From contig JAIBHM010000135.1 in assembly GCA_020028535.1 (NCBI GenBank), forward strand, positions 1-5,134: DNA of 5,134 nt, given 5' to 3'. Origin of the DNA: Armatimonadota bacterium. GTDB taxonomy: Bacteria > Sysuimicrobiota > Sysuimicrobiia > Sysuimicrobiales > Kaftiobacteriaceae. Of this stretch, positions 1-5,134 are shown piece after piece. Below the pieces are notes generated by a model that saw nothing but the letters and a program-made list of their open reading frames with translations, was not told the DNA's origin and did not search any database. Position numbers and translations under genes: made by a program. Numbering within the stretch: position 1 is the first letter of the stretch; each line of letters begins with the position of its first letter.

Positions 1-230
1 TCCGCATCAAGGCGGGTGCCGTCCGCGGCGAGGGAAACCTCGTCGAGCACCTGGGCCGCAGACCCCGCGGCGACGATCACACCATCCGAGGCGGCCACGA
101 CGCCATCTCGAATCAGCCCGAGCTGCATCAGGGACTCGCCGGTGCGCGGCCACTCATTGAGCCCGGGAGGACCGCTGAGGGTGAGCAGTTGGCCGGCGTT
201 GACGATGAGGAGGTCGGCCTGGAGCTTCAC
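1..230 (-). CDS. hutI: Imidazolonepropionase (partial, N-terminal 76 residues)
   Basis: HutI hydrolyses 4-imidazolone-5-propionate to N-formimino-L-glutamate, the third step of cytosolic histidine degradation. My translation of the reverse complement gives an open frame to the window edge, beginning MKLQADLLIVNAGQLLTL (GTG start). The 'ADLLIVNAGQLLTL' opening, followed by 'GLIRDGVVAASDGVIVAAG' at about residues 39-57, is the N-terminal beta-sandwich pattern of HutI and related amidohydrolases. The metal-binding HxH motif would lie beyond the window, so catalytic competence cannot be judged. The GTG start (230-228) overlaps the ftcD TGA (229-227) as GTGA, which suggests translational coupling. 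Only a weak GGAAG (complement of 244-248) lies upstream. Directly preceding FtcD, the next enzyme of the pathway, strongly supports the call. Another amidohydrolase such as a guanine deaminase is less likely. Confidence 0.85.
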   Translation of the reverse strand, partial: MKLQADLLIVNAGQLLTLSGPPGLNEWPRTGESLMQLGLIRDGVVAASDGVIVAAGSAAQVLDEVSLAADGTRLDA

Positions 231-1120
231 TCCATCAACTTCGCTTCCAGGATCTGCTCCCGATTGAACCCACGCAGGCGCAGGTAGAAGCGGGCCGACT
301 CGGCAATCGCGTCCAGCGGTACGAGGCCTACGACTTCGCTCTCCAGGATGTCCACGCCGTGGCGGGACGCCTCGAGGCGCACCTGCTCGTACGCCACGTG
401 AATCGGCGTCCGAGTGTAGTCGAGCAGGTTCATCGAAACCTGGGCGCGGCCGGATTCGCTCCGGACGCCCATCGCCTGCACGTTCGCCAGCCCACCGCTG
501 CTCTCGCGCACGGCGCGGGCGATCTTGCGCGCCACCTCCACGTCTTCAGATGCGAGATTGATGTTGTAGGCAATGAGAGGAGCTCGCGCGCCGACGACTG
601 TCGCGCCGGCCGTGGGATGCGGCGCGGGCTCGCCGACGTCGGGCATCCAGTCGAGACCGGCAAGTTTCTCCCTGAGTCCCTCGTACTCGCCTTTGCGGAT
701 GTCCGGCAGCCTGCGGCGCTCGGGCCGGGTGGCCGCCTCAGCGTAGAAGAACACCGGGACGCGCAGCGTTTCCCAGATCTCGCGGCCCAGCCGACGGGCC
801 GCGCCGACACACTCCTCCATTGTGACGCCGGAGATCGGGACAAACGGAATGACGTCCACGGCGCCCATGCGGGGGTGCTCGCCCTTGTGCACGTTCATGT
901 CGATGAGCTCCACGGCCCGGCGGGTCGCCGCCAGCGCCGCGGCACGCACCGCGTCGAGGTCGCCGACAAATGACAGCACGCTGCGGTTATGGCTCGCATC
1001 CGCCTGGATGTCCAGGAGCCGCACGCCGCGCTGGCCCCGGATCCCATCCGCGATCGCCTCGATCACCTCGCCTCGGCGGCCTTCGCTGAAGTTCGGCACG
1101 CACTCGACGATGCTCGCCAT
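227..1120 (-). CDS. ftcD: Glutamate formimidoyltransferase (monofunctional FtcD)
   Basis: This enzyme transfers the formimino group of N-formimino-L-glutamate to tetrahydrofolate, giving glutamate and 5-formimino-THF in the cytosol. The 297-residue protein opens with ASIVECVPNFSEGRR (residues 2-16), the family signature. It has 'LDIQADASHNRSVLSF' at 36-51 and 'VHKGEHPRMGAVDVIPFVPI' at 77-96. His82 matches the catalytic histidine described for the mammalian formiminotransferase domain. The length corresponds to that domain alone; the cyclodeaminase domain of the bifunctional animal enzyme is absent, so a separate cyclodeaminase would be needed elsewhere. I chose the ATG at 1120-1118 because family members start just before IVECVPNF. 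The frame is open further upstream, but that part is antisense to kptA and shows no family similarity. A weak GAAGAAG (complement of 1132-1138) is the only nearby ribosome binding site. The stop overlaps the hutI start, so the two genes are probably co-transcribed. Confidence 0.95.
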   Translation of the reverse strand: MASIVECVPNFSEGRRGEVIEAIADGIRGQRGVRLLDIQADASHNRSVLSFVGDLDAVRAAALAATRRAVELIDMNVHKGEHPRMGAVDVIPFVPISGVTMEECVGAARRLGREIWETLRVPVFFYAEAATRPERRRLPDIRKGEYEGLREKLAGLDWMPDVGEPAPHPTAGATVVGARAPLIAYNINLASEDVEVARKIARAVRESSGGLANVQAMGVRSESGRAQVSMNLLDYTRTPIHVAYEQVRLEASRHGVDILESEVVGLVPLDAIAESARFYLRLRGFNREQILEAKLME

Positions 1121-1207
1121 GCGAGCGGTTTCTTCTTCGGACTCCGAACGTTCTCCTCGACAGGAGCGTGTCACCACCGCACAGAACAGCGTTGCCGTGT
1201 TCTTCCG
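1121..1207. promoter_or_regulatory. Divergent intergenic region between ftcD and kptA
   Basis: This 87-bp gap separates the start codons of two divergent genes, so it is the natural place for promoters or operators. It contains an 8-bp palindrome GAACGTTC (1146-1153) followed directly by a 5-bp inverted repeat with a 4-nt loop, CTCCT-cgac-AGGAG (1153-1166). Either could be a regulator site. The gap contains no TA dinucleotide on either strand, so there is no canonical TATAAT-like -10 box. The promoters must therefore be of another type or lie inside the flanking coding sequence. The regulatory role is inferred from position only. Confidence 0.3.
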
Positions 1208-1807
1208 ATGGCGATGAGACCCCCGCGCCGCGGCGCATCGTCGGACGCGCGCGATCGCGACGAGCGTCTGAGCCGCTTTCTTGCGCTCGTCCTCCGGCAC
1301 AAGCCCGAGAGCGTCGGGCTGGCCCTCGATCCCGCCGGATTCGTGGACATCGACACGATGGTGGCGGCGCTCGCGGCGCAGCCGGGCTGGTCGTGGGTCA
1401 ATGCGGATGCGGTGCGGCAGCTCGCGCAGCAGGATAGCCGGCGCTACGAGATCGCCGAAAACCGGATCCGGGCCCGGTACGGCCACACGGTGCCCATTGA
1501 CACTCCCGGCACCCCGGTCGTGCCTCCTGAGTGGTTGTACTATGGTGTCCCTCCGGCGTCACTGGATCAGCTGCGAGCCGAGGGCCTGCACCCGCAGGAG
1601 CGGCAGTTCGTGCATCTCTCGGCGACACGGCAGGACGCGCTCGCCATCGCCCAGCGGCGCGACAGCGACGCGCTCGTTATCACGATTCTGGGACGCCAGG
1701 CAAGCGGGGCCGGCGTGCCGTTTTTCCAGGCCTCCGCCGGCATTTATCTGACACGCGCGATTCCTCCGCAGTTCCTTCTGCTTCCCAACCCCCGCACAAG
1801 CGCGTAG
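1208..1807 (+). CDS. kptA: RNA 2'-phosphotransferase, KptA/Tpt1 family
   Basis: Tpt1/KptA removes a 2'-phosphate from RNA by transferring it to NAD+, yielding ADP-ribose 1'',2''-cyclic phosphate and nicotinamide. In fungi this finishes tRNA splicing; the bacterial substrate is not settled. The 199-residue product has the family layout. An N-terminal winged-helix-like lobe carries 'LSRFLALVLRHKPESVGL' (21-38) and 'GFVDID' (44-49). 'IRARYGHTVPI' follows at 87-97, then an ADP-ribosyltransferase-like lobe with 'ERQFVHLS' (131-138), 'GVPFFQASAGIYLT' (169-182) and a 'PPQFLLL' end. The four positions of the Arg-His-Arg-Arg active site appear present as R30, H31, R88 and R132. The usual HGT signature reads Y112-G-V. 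The start is uncertain: ATG 1208 or the second ATG at 1214 would both work, and neither has a clear Shine-Dalgarno. The frame is open back to 989, but that stretch is antisense to ftcD. tldD follows after 28 bp. Confidence 0.92.
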   Translation: MAMRPPRRGASSDARDRDERLSRFLALVLRHKPESVGLALDPAGFVDIDTMVAALAAQPGWSWVNADAVRQLAQQDSRRYEIAENRIRARYGHTVPIDTPGTPVVPPEWLYYGVPPASLDQLRAEGLHPQERQFVHLSATRQDALAIAQRRDSDALVITILGRQASGAGVPFFQASAGIYLTRAIPPQFLLLPNPRTSA

Positions 1808-1810
1808 ACT
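1782..1810 (+). promoter_or_regulatory. Weak sigma70-type promoter candidate for tldD
   Basis: TTCCCA (1782-1787) and TAGACT (1805-1810) are separated by 17 bp and each match four of six bases of the -35 and -10 consensus. The -10 box overlaps the kptA stop codon. It would start transcription about 20 nt before the tldD ATG, so tldD-tldE could be expressed apart from kptA. Matches this weak also arise by chance, and read-through from kptA across 28 bp is equally plausible. Confidence 0.22.
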
Positions 1811-1823
1811 GAAGACAATCCCC

Positions 1824-1830
1824 GGGAGGT
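1824..1830 (+). promoter_or_regulatory. Ribosome binding site of tldD
   Basis: GGGAGGT lies five bases before the ATG at 1836. It is a near-consensus Shine-Dalgarno at good spacing and fixes the tldD start. It contrasts with the absence of such a site before kptA. Confidence 0.75.
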
Positions 1831-1835
1831 CTGCG

Positions 1836-3230
1836 ATGCTCGCGGAAACCCTGGTCAGTGATGTTCTTGCACGTGCCGTCCGCGGCGGGGCGTCGTTCGC
1901 GGAGGTCTACGTGGAACGGTGGAAGCGCCGTCAGCTGCGGGTGCTGAACAACGACGTCAAAGAGGCCACGAGCGGACTGGAAAACGGTGCGGGCGTACGA
2001 CTTTTCTACGGCACCGAGGTCGCCTACGCGTATACAAACGATCTCACCCACGAAGGCCTGCTCGACGTGACCGACAACCTCGTCCGCGTGAAGGGCCAGG
2101 CCGGAAAGGTCGACCCCAAAGGACGCGGCGGGCTGGACTTTCGGAAAACGGCCTCGCGCGGCCTCCACGACCCTAAGGTGCCGTTCGAGGAGCATCCCAA
2201 GCCCTACCGGCTGGAGCGCCTCCGGGAAGCCGATGCGGGCGCGCGTGTCGCGCCGGAGATCCGGCAGGTGGAATCATACCTGCAGGAGTGGGAGCAGGAC
2301 GTCCTGGTCGCCAACTCGGAGGGCGCCTGGGTGGAAGACCGCCGAGTCCGTACCCGGCTCTACGTGAACGCAATCGCGCAGGAGAACGGCGCGGTGCAGA
2401 CGGGCACCGCGTGGGAGGGCCTCAGCGTCGGATTGGAACTCTTCGATCGTTTCCCGCCGCGCGAGGTCGGCAAGCGCGCCGGGGGGCAGGCGCTGACGAA
2501 TCTCCGCGCGCGGCCCGCGCCCGCAGGGACCTTCCCCGTGGTCATCGGCAACGCGTTCGGCGGCGTGATCTTCCACGAGGCCCTCGGACACTTACTGGAG
2601 ACGACGTCGGTGGCCAAGAAGGCATCGGTGCTCTCGGACATGCTGGGCGAAGAGATCGCCAGCCCTGCCGTCACCTACATCGATGACGGGACGACGGCGC
2701 ACGCCTGGGGCAGCAGCGAGTTCGACGATGAAGGCGCGCCCACACGCCGCACCGTGCTGATTGAGCGCGGGATCCTGAAGAGCTACATGGTGGACCGCTG
2801 GGGATCGCTGCTCACCGGCTACAAGGTCACCGGGTCAGGACGCCGGCAGGACTACACCTTTGCGCCGACCTCGCGGATGCGCAACACCTTCATCGCGGCC
2901 GGCGAGACGCCTCTTGACCAGTTGTTCGCCCAGGTCGAGTTCGGACTCTACACCAAAGAAATGCGCGGCGGACAGGTCAAGCCCGGCTCCGGTGAATACA
3001 ACTTCGGCGTCCAGGAAGCGTACCTGATCCGCAATGGGCAGATCGCCGAACCGGTACGCGGGGCCATGCTGGTGGGTAAGGGACCAGAAACGATCCGCCG
3101 CGTGGTCGCGGTCTCGAGTGATTTGTCGACGGCTTCGGGTATGTGCGGCAGCCTCTCGGGATCGATTCCGACCGAAGTCGGCCAGCCGCACGTGCTTGTC
3201 TCGGCGATCGTCGTGGGAGGAGAAGCCTGA
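1836..3230 (+). CDS. tldD: Metalloprotease TldD (catalytic subunit of TldD/TldE)
   Basis: TldD is the metal-bearing half of the TldD/TldE heterodimer, a cytosolic protease that degrades unfolded or short peptides in an internal chamber. In enterobacteria it matures microcin B17 and degrades the CcdA antitoxin. The 464-residue product is close to the usual length. The N-terminal domain has 'GLENGAGVRLFYGTEVAYAYTND' at about 47-69. The C-terminal domain contains 'GNAFGGVIFHEALGHLLE', with the HExxxH metal motif at residues 247-252. 'GEYNFGVQEAYLI' comes later, and near the end 'SGMCGS' supplies Cys437, the expected third metal ligand; it is the only cysteine in the protein. There is no signal peptide or membrane segment. 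The start is set by a strong ribosome binding site. The TGA shares its last base with the tldE ATG (TGATG), so the partners should be translated together. An archaeal-type TldD forming a homodimer is unlikely given the neighbour. Confidence 0.96.
   Translation: MLAETLVSDVLARAVRGGASFAEVYVERWKRRQLRVLNNDVKEATSGLENGAGVRLFYGTEVAYAYTNDLTHEGLLDVTDNLVRVKGQAGKVDPKGRGGLDFRKTASRGLHDPKVPFEEHPKPYRLERLREADAGARVAPEIRQVESYLQEWEQDVLVANSEGAWVEDRRVRTRLYVNAIAQENGAVQTGTAWEGLSVGLELFDRFPPREVGKRAGGQALTNLRARPAPAGTFPVVIGNAFGGVIFHEALGHLLETTSVAKKASVLSDMLGEEIASPAVTYIDDGTTAHAWGSSEFDDEGAPTRRTVLIERGILKSYMVDRWGSLLTGYKVTGSGRRQDYTFAPTSRMRNTFIAAGETPLDQLFAQVEFGLYTKEMRGGQVKPGSGEYNFGVQEAYLIRNGQIAEPVRGAMLVGKGPETIRRVVAVSSDLSTASGMCGSLSGSIPTEVGQPHVLVSAIVVGGEA
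3215..3222 (+). promoter_or_regulatory. Ribosome binding site of tldE, inside the end of tldD
   Basis: GGGAGGAG ends seven bases before the ATG at 3230. It decides the tldE start: the frame is open upstream to an ATG at 3143, but those 29 codons are antisense-free overlap with tldD, have no ribosome binding site and do not resemble TldE proteins. Confidence 0.8.
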
Positions 3231-4546
3231 TGACCCAGGAGGAAGGCCGCCGGTATGTTCTGGCGCGGGCGAAGGAGCGCGGAATTGCGGCGGAAGTGCT
3301 CACCGAGATGGGACGCGAGTTGACGGCGCGATCTCACCAGCGGAAGCTGGAGCAGATCACGCAGGCCGTGCGCGGCGGCATCGGCGTGCGGGTCGTTGTT
3401 GACGGCCGCGTCGGATACGCGTACAGCGAGGAACTGAGCTCCGCGGCGCTCGACTGGATGCTGCAGGAAGCGACCGACAATTCCTCGCTGCAGGCTGAAG
3501 CGAGCGGCTTCCTGCCGAAGAGCACCGCCGTAACCCGCAAGGACATGGTCGGCGACTCTCTGCGGGGCTCGCTGGAGGCCAAGGTCCAGATGGCCATCGG
3601 TCTCGAGGGGACGATCCGCGAAGACCCCCGCGTCAAGCAGGTGCTTTTCGCATCGTACGCGGAGCGCGAATGGGACGTCGCGGTGACGTCCACGGAAGGC
3701 GCAGACGGTTCGTACCGGCGCGGGATCGCCGGATTGATGGCCTCCATGGTGATGGCGGAGGGTGAGAGCCGCAAGCAGGGGTGGGACGACGAATGGGCGA
3801 CCAGCGTCGCCACACTCGAACCGGGCCGCACGGCACTGGAGTTCACCGAGCGCACCGGCCGCCTGCTCGGCGCCAAGCCTCTCACAACCGGGCGCTATCG
3901 CGCGTACATCGAGTCCAAGGCGTTCGGTTCGATTCTCGCCGCATTCACACCGCTCTGGAACAGCAAGAATGTGGTGGAACGGAAGAGTCCCCTGGCGGAC
4001 CGGATCGGGGAGACGATCGCCTCCTCACTCGTGACGATCGTCGACGATCCGACGCTGCCGGAGGGTCTGGCCGGGCGACCCATTGACGCTGAAGGGACAC
4101 CGGGCCGGCGGACCGTGCTGGTGGACCGGGGGGTGCTCAGATCGTACTTGACCAATTCGGAGACGGCGCGGGCGCTGGGCGTCGAGAACACCGGCCATGC
4201 ATGGCGCTCCTACCGAGGCATTGTGTGGGTGGCGCCGAGCAACTTCTTCATGGCCCCCGGAGCAGGCGTCACGCTGTCGGAAGGCGTGATCGTCGCCGAG
4301 GTGTTGGGGCTGCACGCAGGGACGAACACGGTCACGGGGGATTTTTCCGTGCAGGCGCTCGGGTTGAAGGTCGAGGACGGGCGGGTCGCCTATCCCGTCG
4401 AGAACTTCGCCATCGCCGGGAATTTCTTATCGCTGCTGAAGGACATTACCGCGGTCGGCAATGAGTTGAAGTGGGAGTACGGCATGCGGATGGCGTACGG
4501 CACGCCGATGGTGGAAGTGCGCGAGCTGTCCTTCGCCGGGGCGTGA
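3230..4546 (+). CDS. tldE: TldE/PmbA, non-catalytic partner of TldD
   Basis: TldE (PmbA) pairs with TldD to form the peptidase chamber but does not bind the catalytic metal. The 438-residue product shares the TldD fold pattern: 'RGGIGVRVVVDGRVGYAYSEE' at about 48-68 parallels residues 47-69 of TldD, and 'KAFGSILAAFTPLW' at 230-243 parallels the TldD segment holding HExxxH. There the motif is replaced by AFTPLW (238-243). The C-terminal cysteine is also missing, and I find no cysteine anywhere in the protein. This is the expected degenerate subunit rather than damage, since the frame is intact with ordinary codon use. Family features such as 'GRRTVLVDRGVLRSYLTNS' and the 'FFMAPG' segment are present. 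The ATG overlaps the tldD stop by one base. The TGA at 4544-4546 abuts the stop of the convergent gene. Confidence 0.94.
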   Translation: MTQEEGRRYVLARAKERGIAAEVLTEMGRELTARSHQRKLEQITQAVRGGIGVRVVVDGRVGYAYSEELSSAALDWMLQEATDNSSLQAEASGFLPKSTAVTRKDMVGDSLRGSLEAKVQMAIGLEGTIREDPRVKQVLFASYAEREWDVAVTSTEGADGSYRRGIAGLMASMVMAEGESRKQGWDDEWATSVATLEPGRTALEFTERTGRLLGAKPLTTGRYRAYIESKAFGSILAAFTPLWNSKNVVERKSPLADRIGETIASSLVTIVDDPTLPEGLAGRPIDAEGTPGRRTVLVDRGVLRSYLTNSETARALGVENTGHAWRSYRGIVWVAPSNFFMAPGAGVTLSEGVIVAEVLGLHAGTNTVTGDFSVQALGLKVEDGRVAYPVENFAIAGNFLSLLKDITAVGNELKWEYGMRMAYGTPMVEVRELSFAGA

Positions 4547-5134
4547 TCACCCGGCCTCTGGGCCGGGTGGGATCTTGTGCCAGTCCTGTCCGGTGACCCT
4601 TACCGCATCCAGCACCTTTTGAACCTGCAGGCCGTCCGCGAAGGTGGCGGCCGGCGCGACCGGCGCGCCATCGAGGATCGCGTTGACCAGATGATCTGCA
4701 AACCGCACGAACGAGATACCCCATAGCGGCGAGTAGTCCAGCCCGGGCGGCGCAGTGAGCGTCTCGGGCTCGGTCATCTCCCCCCACTCCCCGCCCCGCC
4801 GCGCGCCCCAAAGGTGTTCCTGTCCATCGAGCCGCAGCGTGCCCTGATCCCCCCAGAGCTCCGCGCGCGGCCCCTCCCCATGCGACGCCACGCTGCTCAA
4901 GAGCACTGAGGCGATTGCGCCTGTGGCAAATCGCAGAGAGAAGGTCGTGAAGTCGTCGGATGTCACAGAGCGCGAGCGGCCGGCCGACGGTCGCTCGCGG
5001 ACATATGTCTCGATCGTCCCGCTGACGGCCACGATGTCTCCCAGCCAAAAGCGGAGCAGGTCCACCTGATGTGAGCCCTGCGCTCCGAGCACCCCGCCCC
5101 CTGTGGACCGGTCTGACCACCACGTCCATGGATG
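4547..5134 (-). CDS. Gfo/Idh/MocA family oxidoreductase (partial, C-terminal part)
   Basis: The frame is open from the right window edge to a TGA at 4549-4547, giving 195 residues of the C-terminal part of a probable NAD(P)-dependent sugar or inositol-type dehydrogenase. The fragment starts HPWTWWSDRSTGGGVLGAQGSHQVDLLRFWLGD in two adjoining parts: 'WWSDRSTGGG' (5-14) and 'GSHQVDLLRFWLG' (20-32), the substrate-side motif leading into the beta-sheet domain. Next come 'DDFTTFSLRFATGAIASVLLSS', the 'AELWGDQGTLRLDG' strand-turn typical of the family, and a closing helix 'FADGLQVQKVLDAVR' (about 169-183). The Rossmann domain and true start lie outside the window; the GTG at 5092 is an internal valine. 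The aspartate often found four residues before the histidine is alanine here (A18, H22). Substrate cannot be predicted. The gene converges on tldE with zero spacing and is probably a separate transcription unit. Confidence 0.88.
   Translation of the reverse strand, partial: HPWTWWSDRSTGGGVLGAQGSHQVDLLRFWLGDIVAVSGTIETYVRERPSAGRSRSVTSDDFTTFSLRFATGAIASVLLSSVASHGEGPRAELWGDQGTLRLDGQEHLWGARRGGEWGEMTEPETLTAPPGLDYSPLWGISFVRFADHLVNAILDGAPVAPAATFADGLQVQKVLDAVRVTGQDWHKIPPGPEAG
4548..4569. terminator. GC-rich hairpin at the convergent gene ends
   Basis: CACCCGGCC (4548-4556) and GGCCGGGTG (4561-4569) form a perfect 9-bp stem with a TCTG loop, starting one base after the tldE stop codon. It lies within the last codons of the minus-strand oxidoreductase (PPGPEAG and stop). 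Neither strand has a following T-run, so it is not a classical intrinsic terminator. It may still end or protect both converging transcripts, as U-tract-free hairpins are thought to do in some GC-rich bacteria. Chance pairing in GC-rich coding sequence is the alternative. Confidence 0.5.

Noticed and set aside
359..973. Open plus-strand frame of 204 codons antisense to ftcD
   Set aside because: It lies wholly opposite a strongly supported FtcD gene, its translation has no recognisable motif, and long antisense frames are expected in GC-rich coding DNA.
989..1207. 5' extension of kptA giving a 272-residue protein
   Set aside because: The extra 73 residues are antisense to ftcD and the divergent gap and do not resemble the KptA N-terminus, which begins shortly before the LSRFLALVLRHKP motif.
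1121..1486. 5' extension of ftcD on the minus strand to a 419-residue protein
   Set aside because: The family starts at M-x-x-I-V-E-C-V-P-N-F, which matches the ATG at 1120-1118; the extension is antisense to kptA and composition-driven.
4036..4049. Perfect 14-bp palindrome GATCGTCGACGATC inside tldE
   Set aside because: It encodes ordinary TldE residues (around TIVDDP), has no partner elsewhere in the window, and gives no reason to infer a regulator site within the gene.
4446..5129. Minus-strand frame of 227 codons overlapping the oxidoreductase and the end of tldE
   Set aside because: The other minus-strand frame here encodes clear Gfo/Idh/MocA sequence; this one is arginine- and glycine-rich with no motif and runs antisense into tldE.
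1..5134. Search for mobile elements, CRISPR repeats, tRNA/rRNA genes, riboswitches and toxin-antitoxin genes
   Set aside because: I saw no terminal inverted repeats with transposase motifs, no regularly spaced repeats, no cloverleaf-like segments, and almost no non-coding DNA where such elements could sit.

Overview
This window comes from a GC-rich bacterium: roughly two-thirds G+C, strong G/C bias at third codon positions, tight gene packing, and Shine-Dalgarno sites of the AGGAGG type. The gene content (a FtcD/HutI histidine-degradation pair, a KptA/Tpt1 homologue and a TldD/TldE pair) fits many soil, sediment or thermophilic lineages. I cannot name a phylum from the sequence alone.

Layout. 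Positions 1-1120 lie on the minus strand and hold two translationally overlapping histidine-catabolism genes: ftcD (glutamate formimidoyltransferase, complete) followed by hutI (imidazolonepropionase, cut by the left edge). An 87-bp divergent gap (1121-1207) separates them from a plus-strand run of three genes: kptA (RNA 2'-phosphotransferase), tldD (metalloprotease subunit) and tldE/pmbA (its non-catalytic partner). The kptA-tldD gap is 28 bp, with a strong tldD ribosome binding site and a weak promoter candidate. tldD and tldE overlap by one base (TGATG), with a strong tldE ribosome binding site inside the end of tldD. A minus-strand Gfo/Idh/MocA-family oxidoreductase converges on tldE and runs off the right edge. 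The two stop codons abut in a TGATCA palindrome, followed at once by a 9-bp GC-rich hairpin.

How the genes work together. HutI hydrolyses imidazolonepropionate to formiminoglutamate, and FtcD moves the formimino group to tetrahydrofolate, so the minus-strand pair covers consecutive steps that feed histidine carbon into glutamate and the one-carbon pool. TldD and TldE are expected to form a heterodimeric peptidase in which only TldD carries the metal site; the sequence shows exactly that division. KptA transfers RNA 2'-phosphates to NAD+. Its bacterial role is unresolved and its position in front of tldD is only suggestive. The oxidoreductase is probably an independent unit.

Every part of the window is explained by recognisable families, and I see no convincing undescribed system. 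The points most worth a second look are the kptA-tldD-tldE arrangement, the loss of the HGT signature in an otherwise intact KptA, and the zero-spacing convergent gene end with its hairpin.
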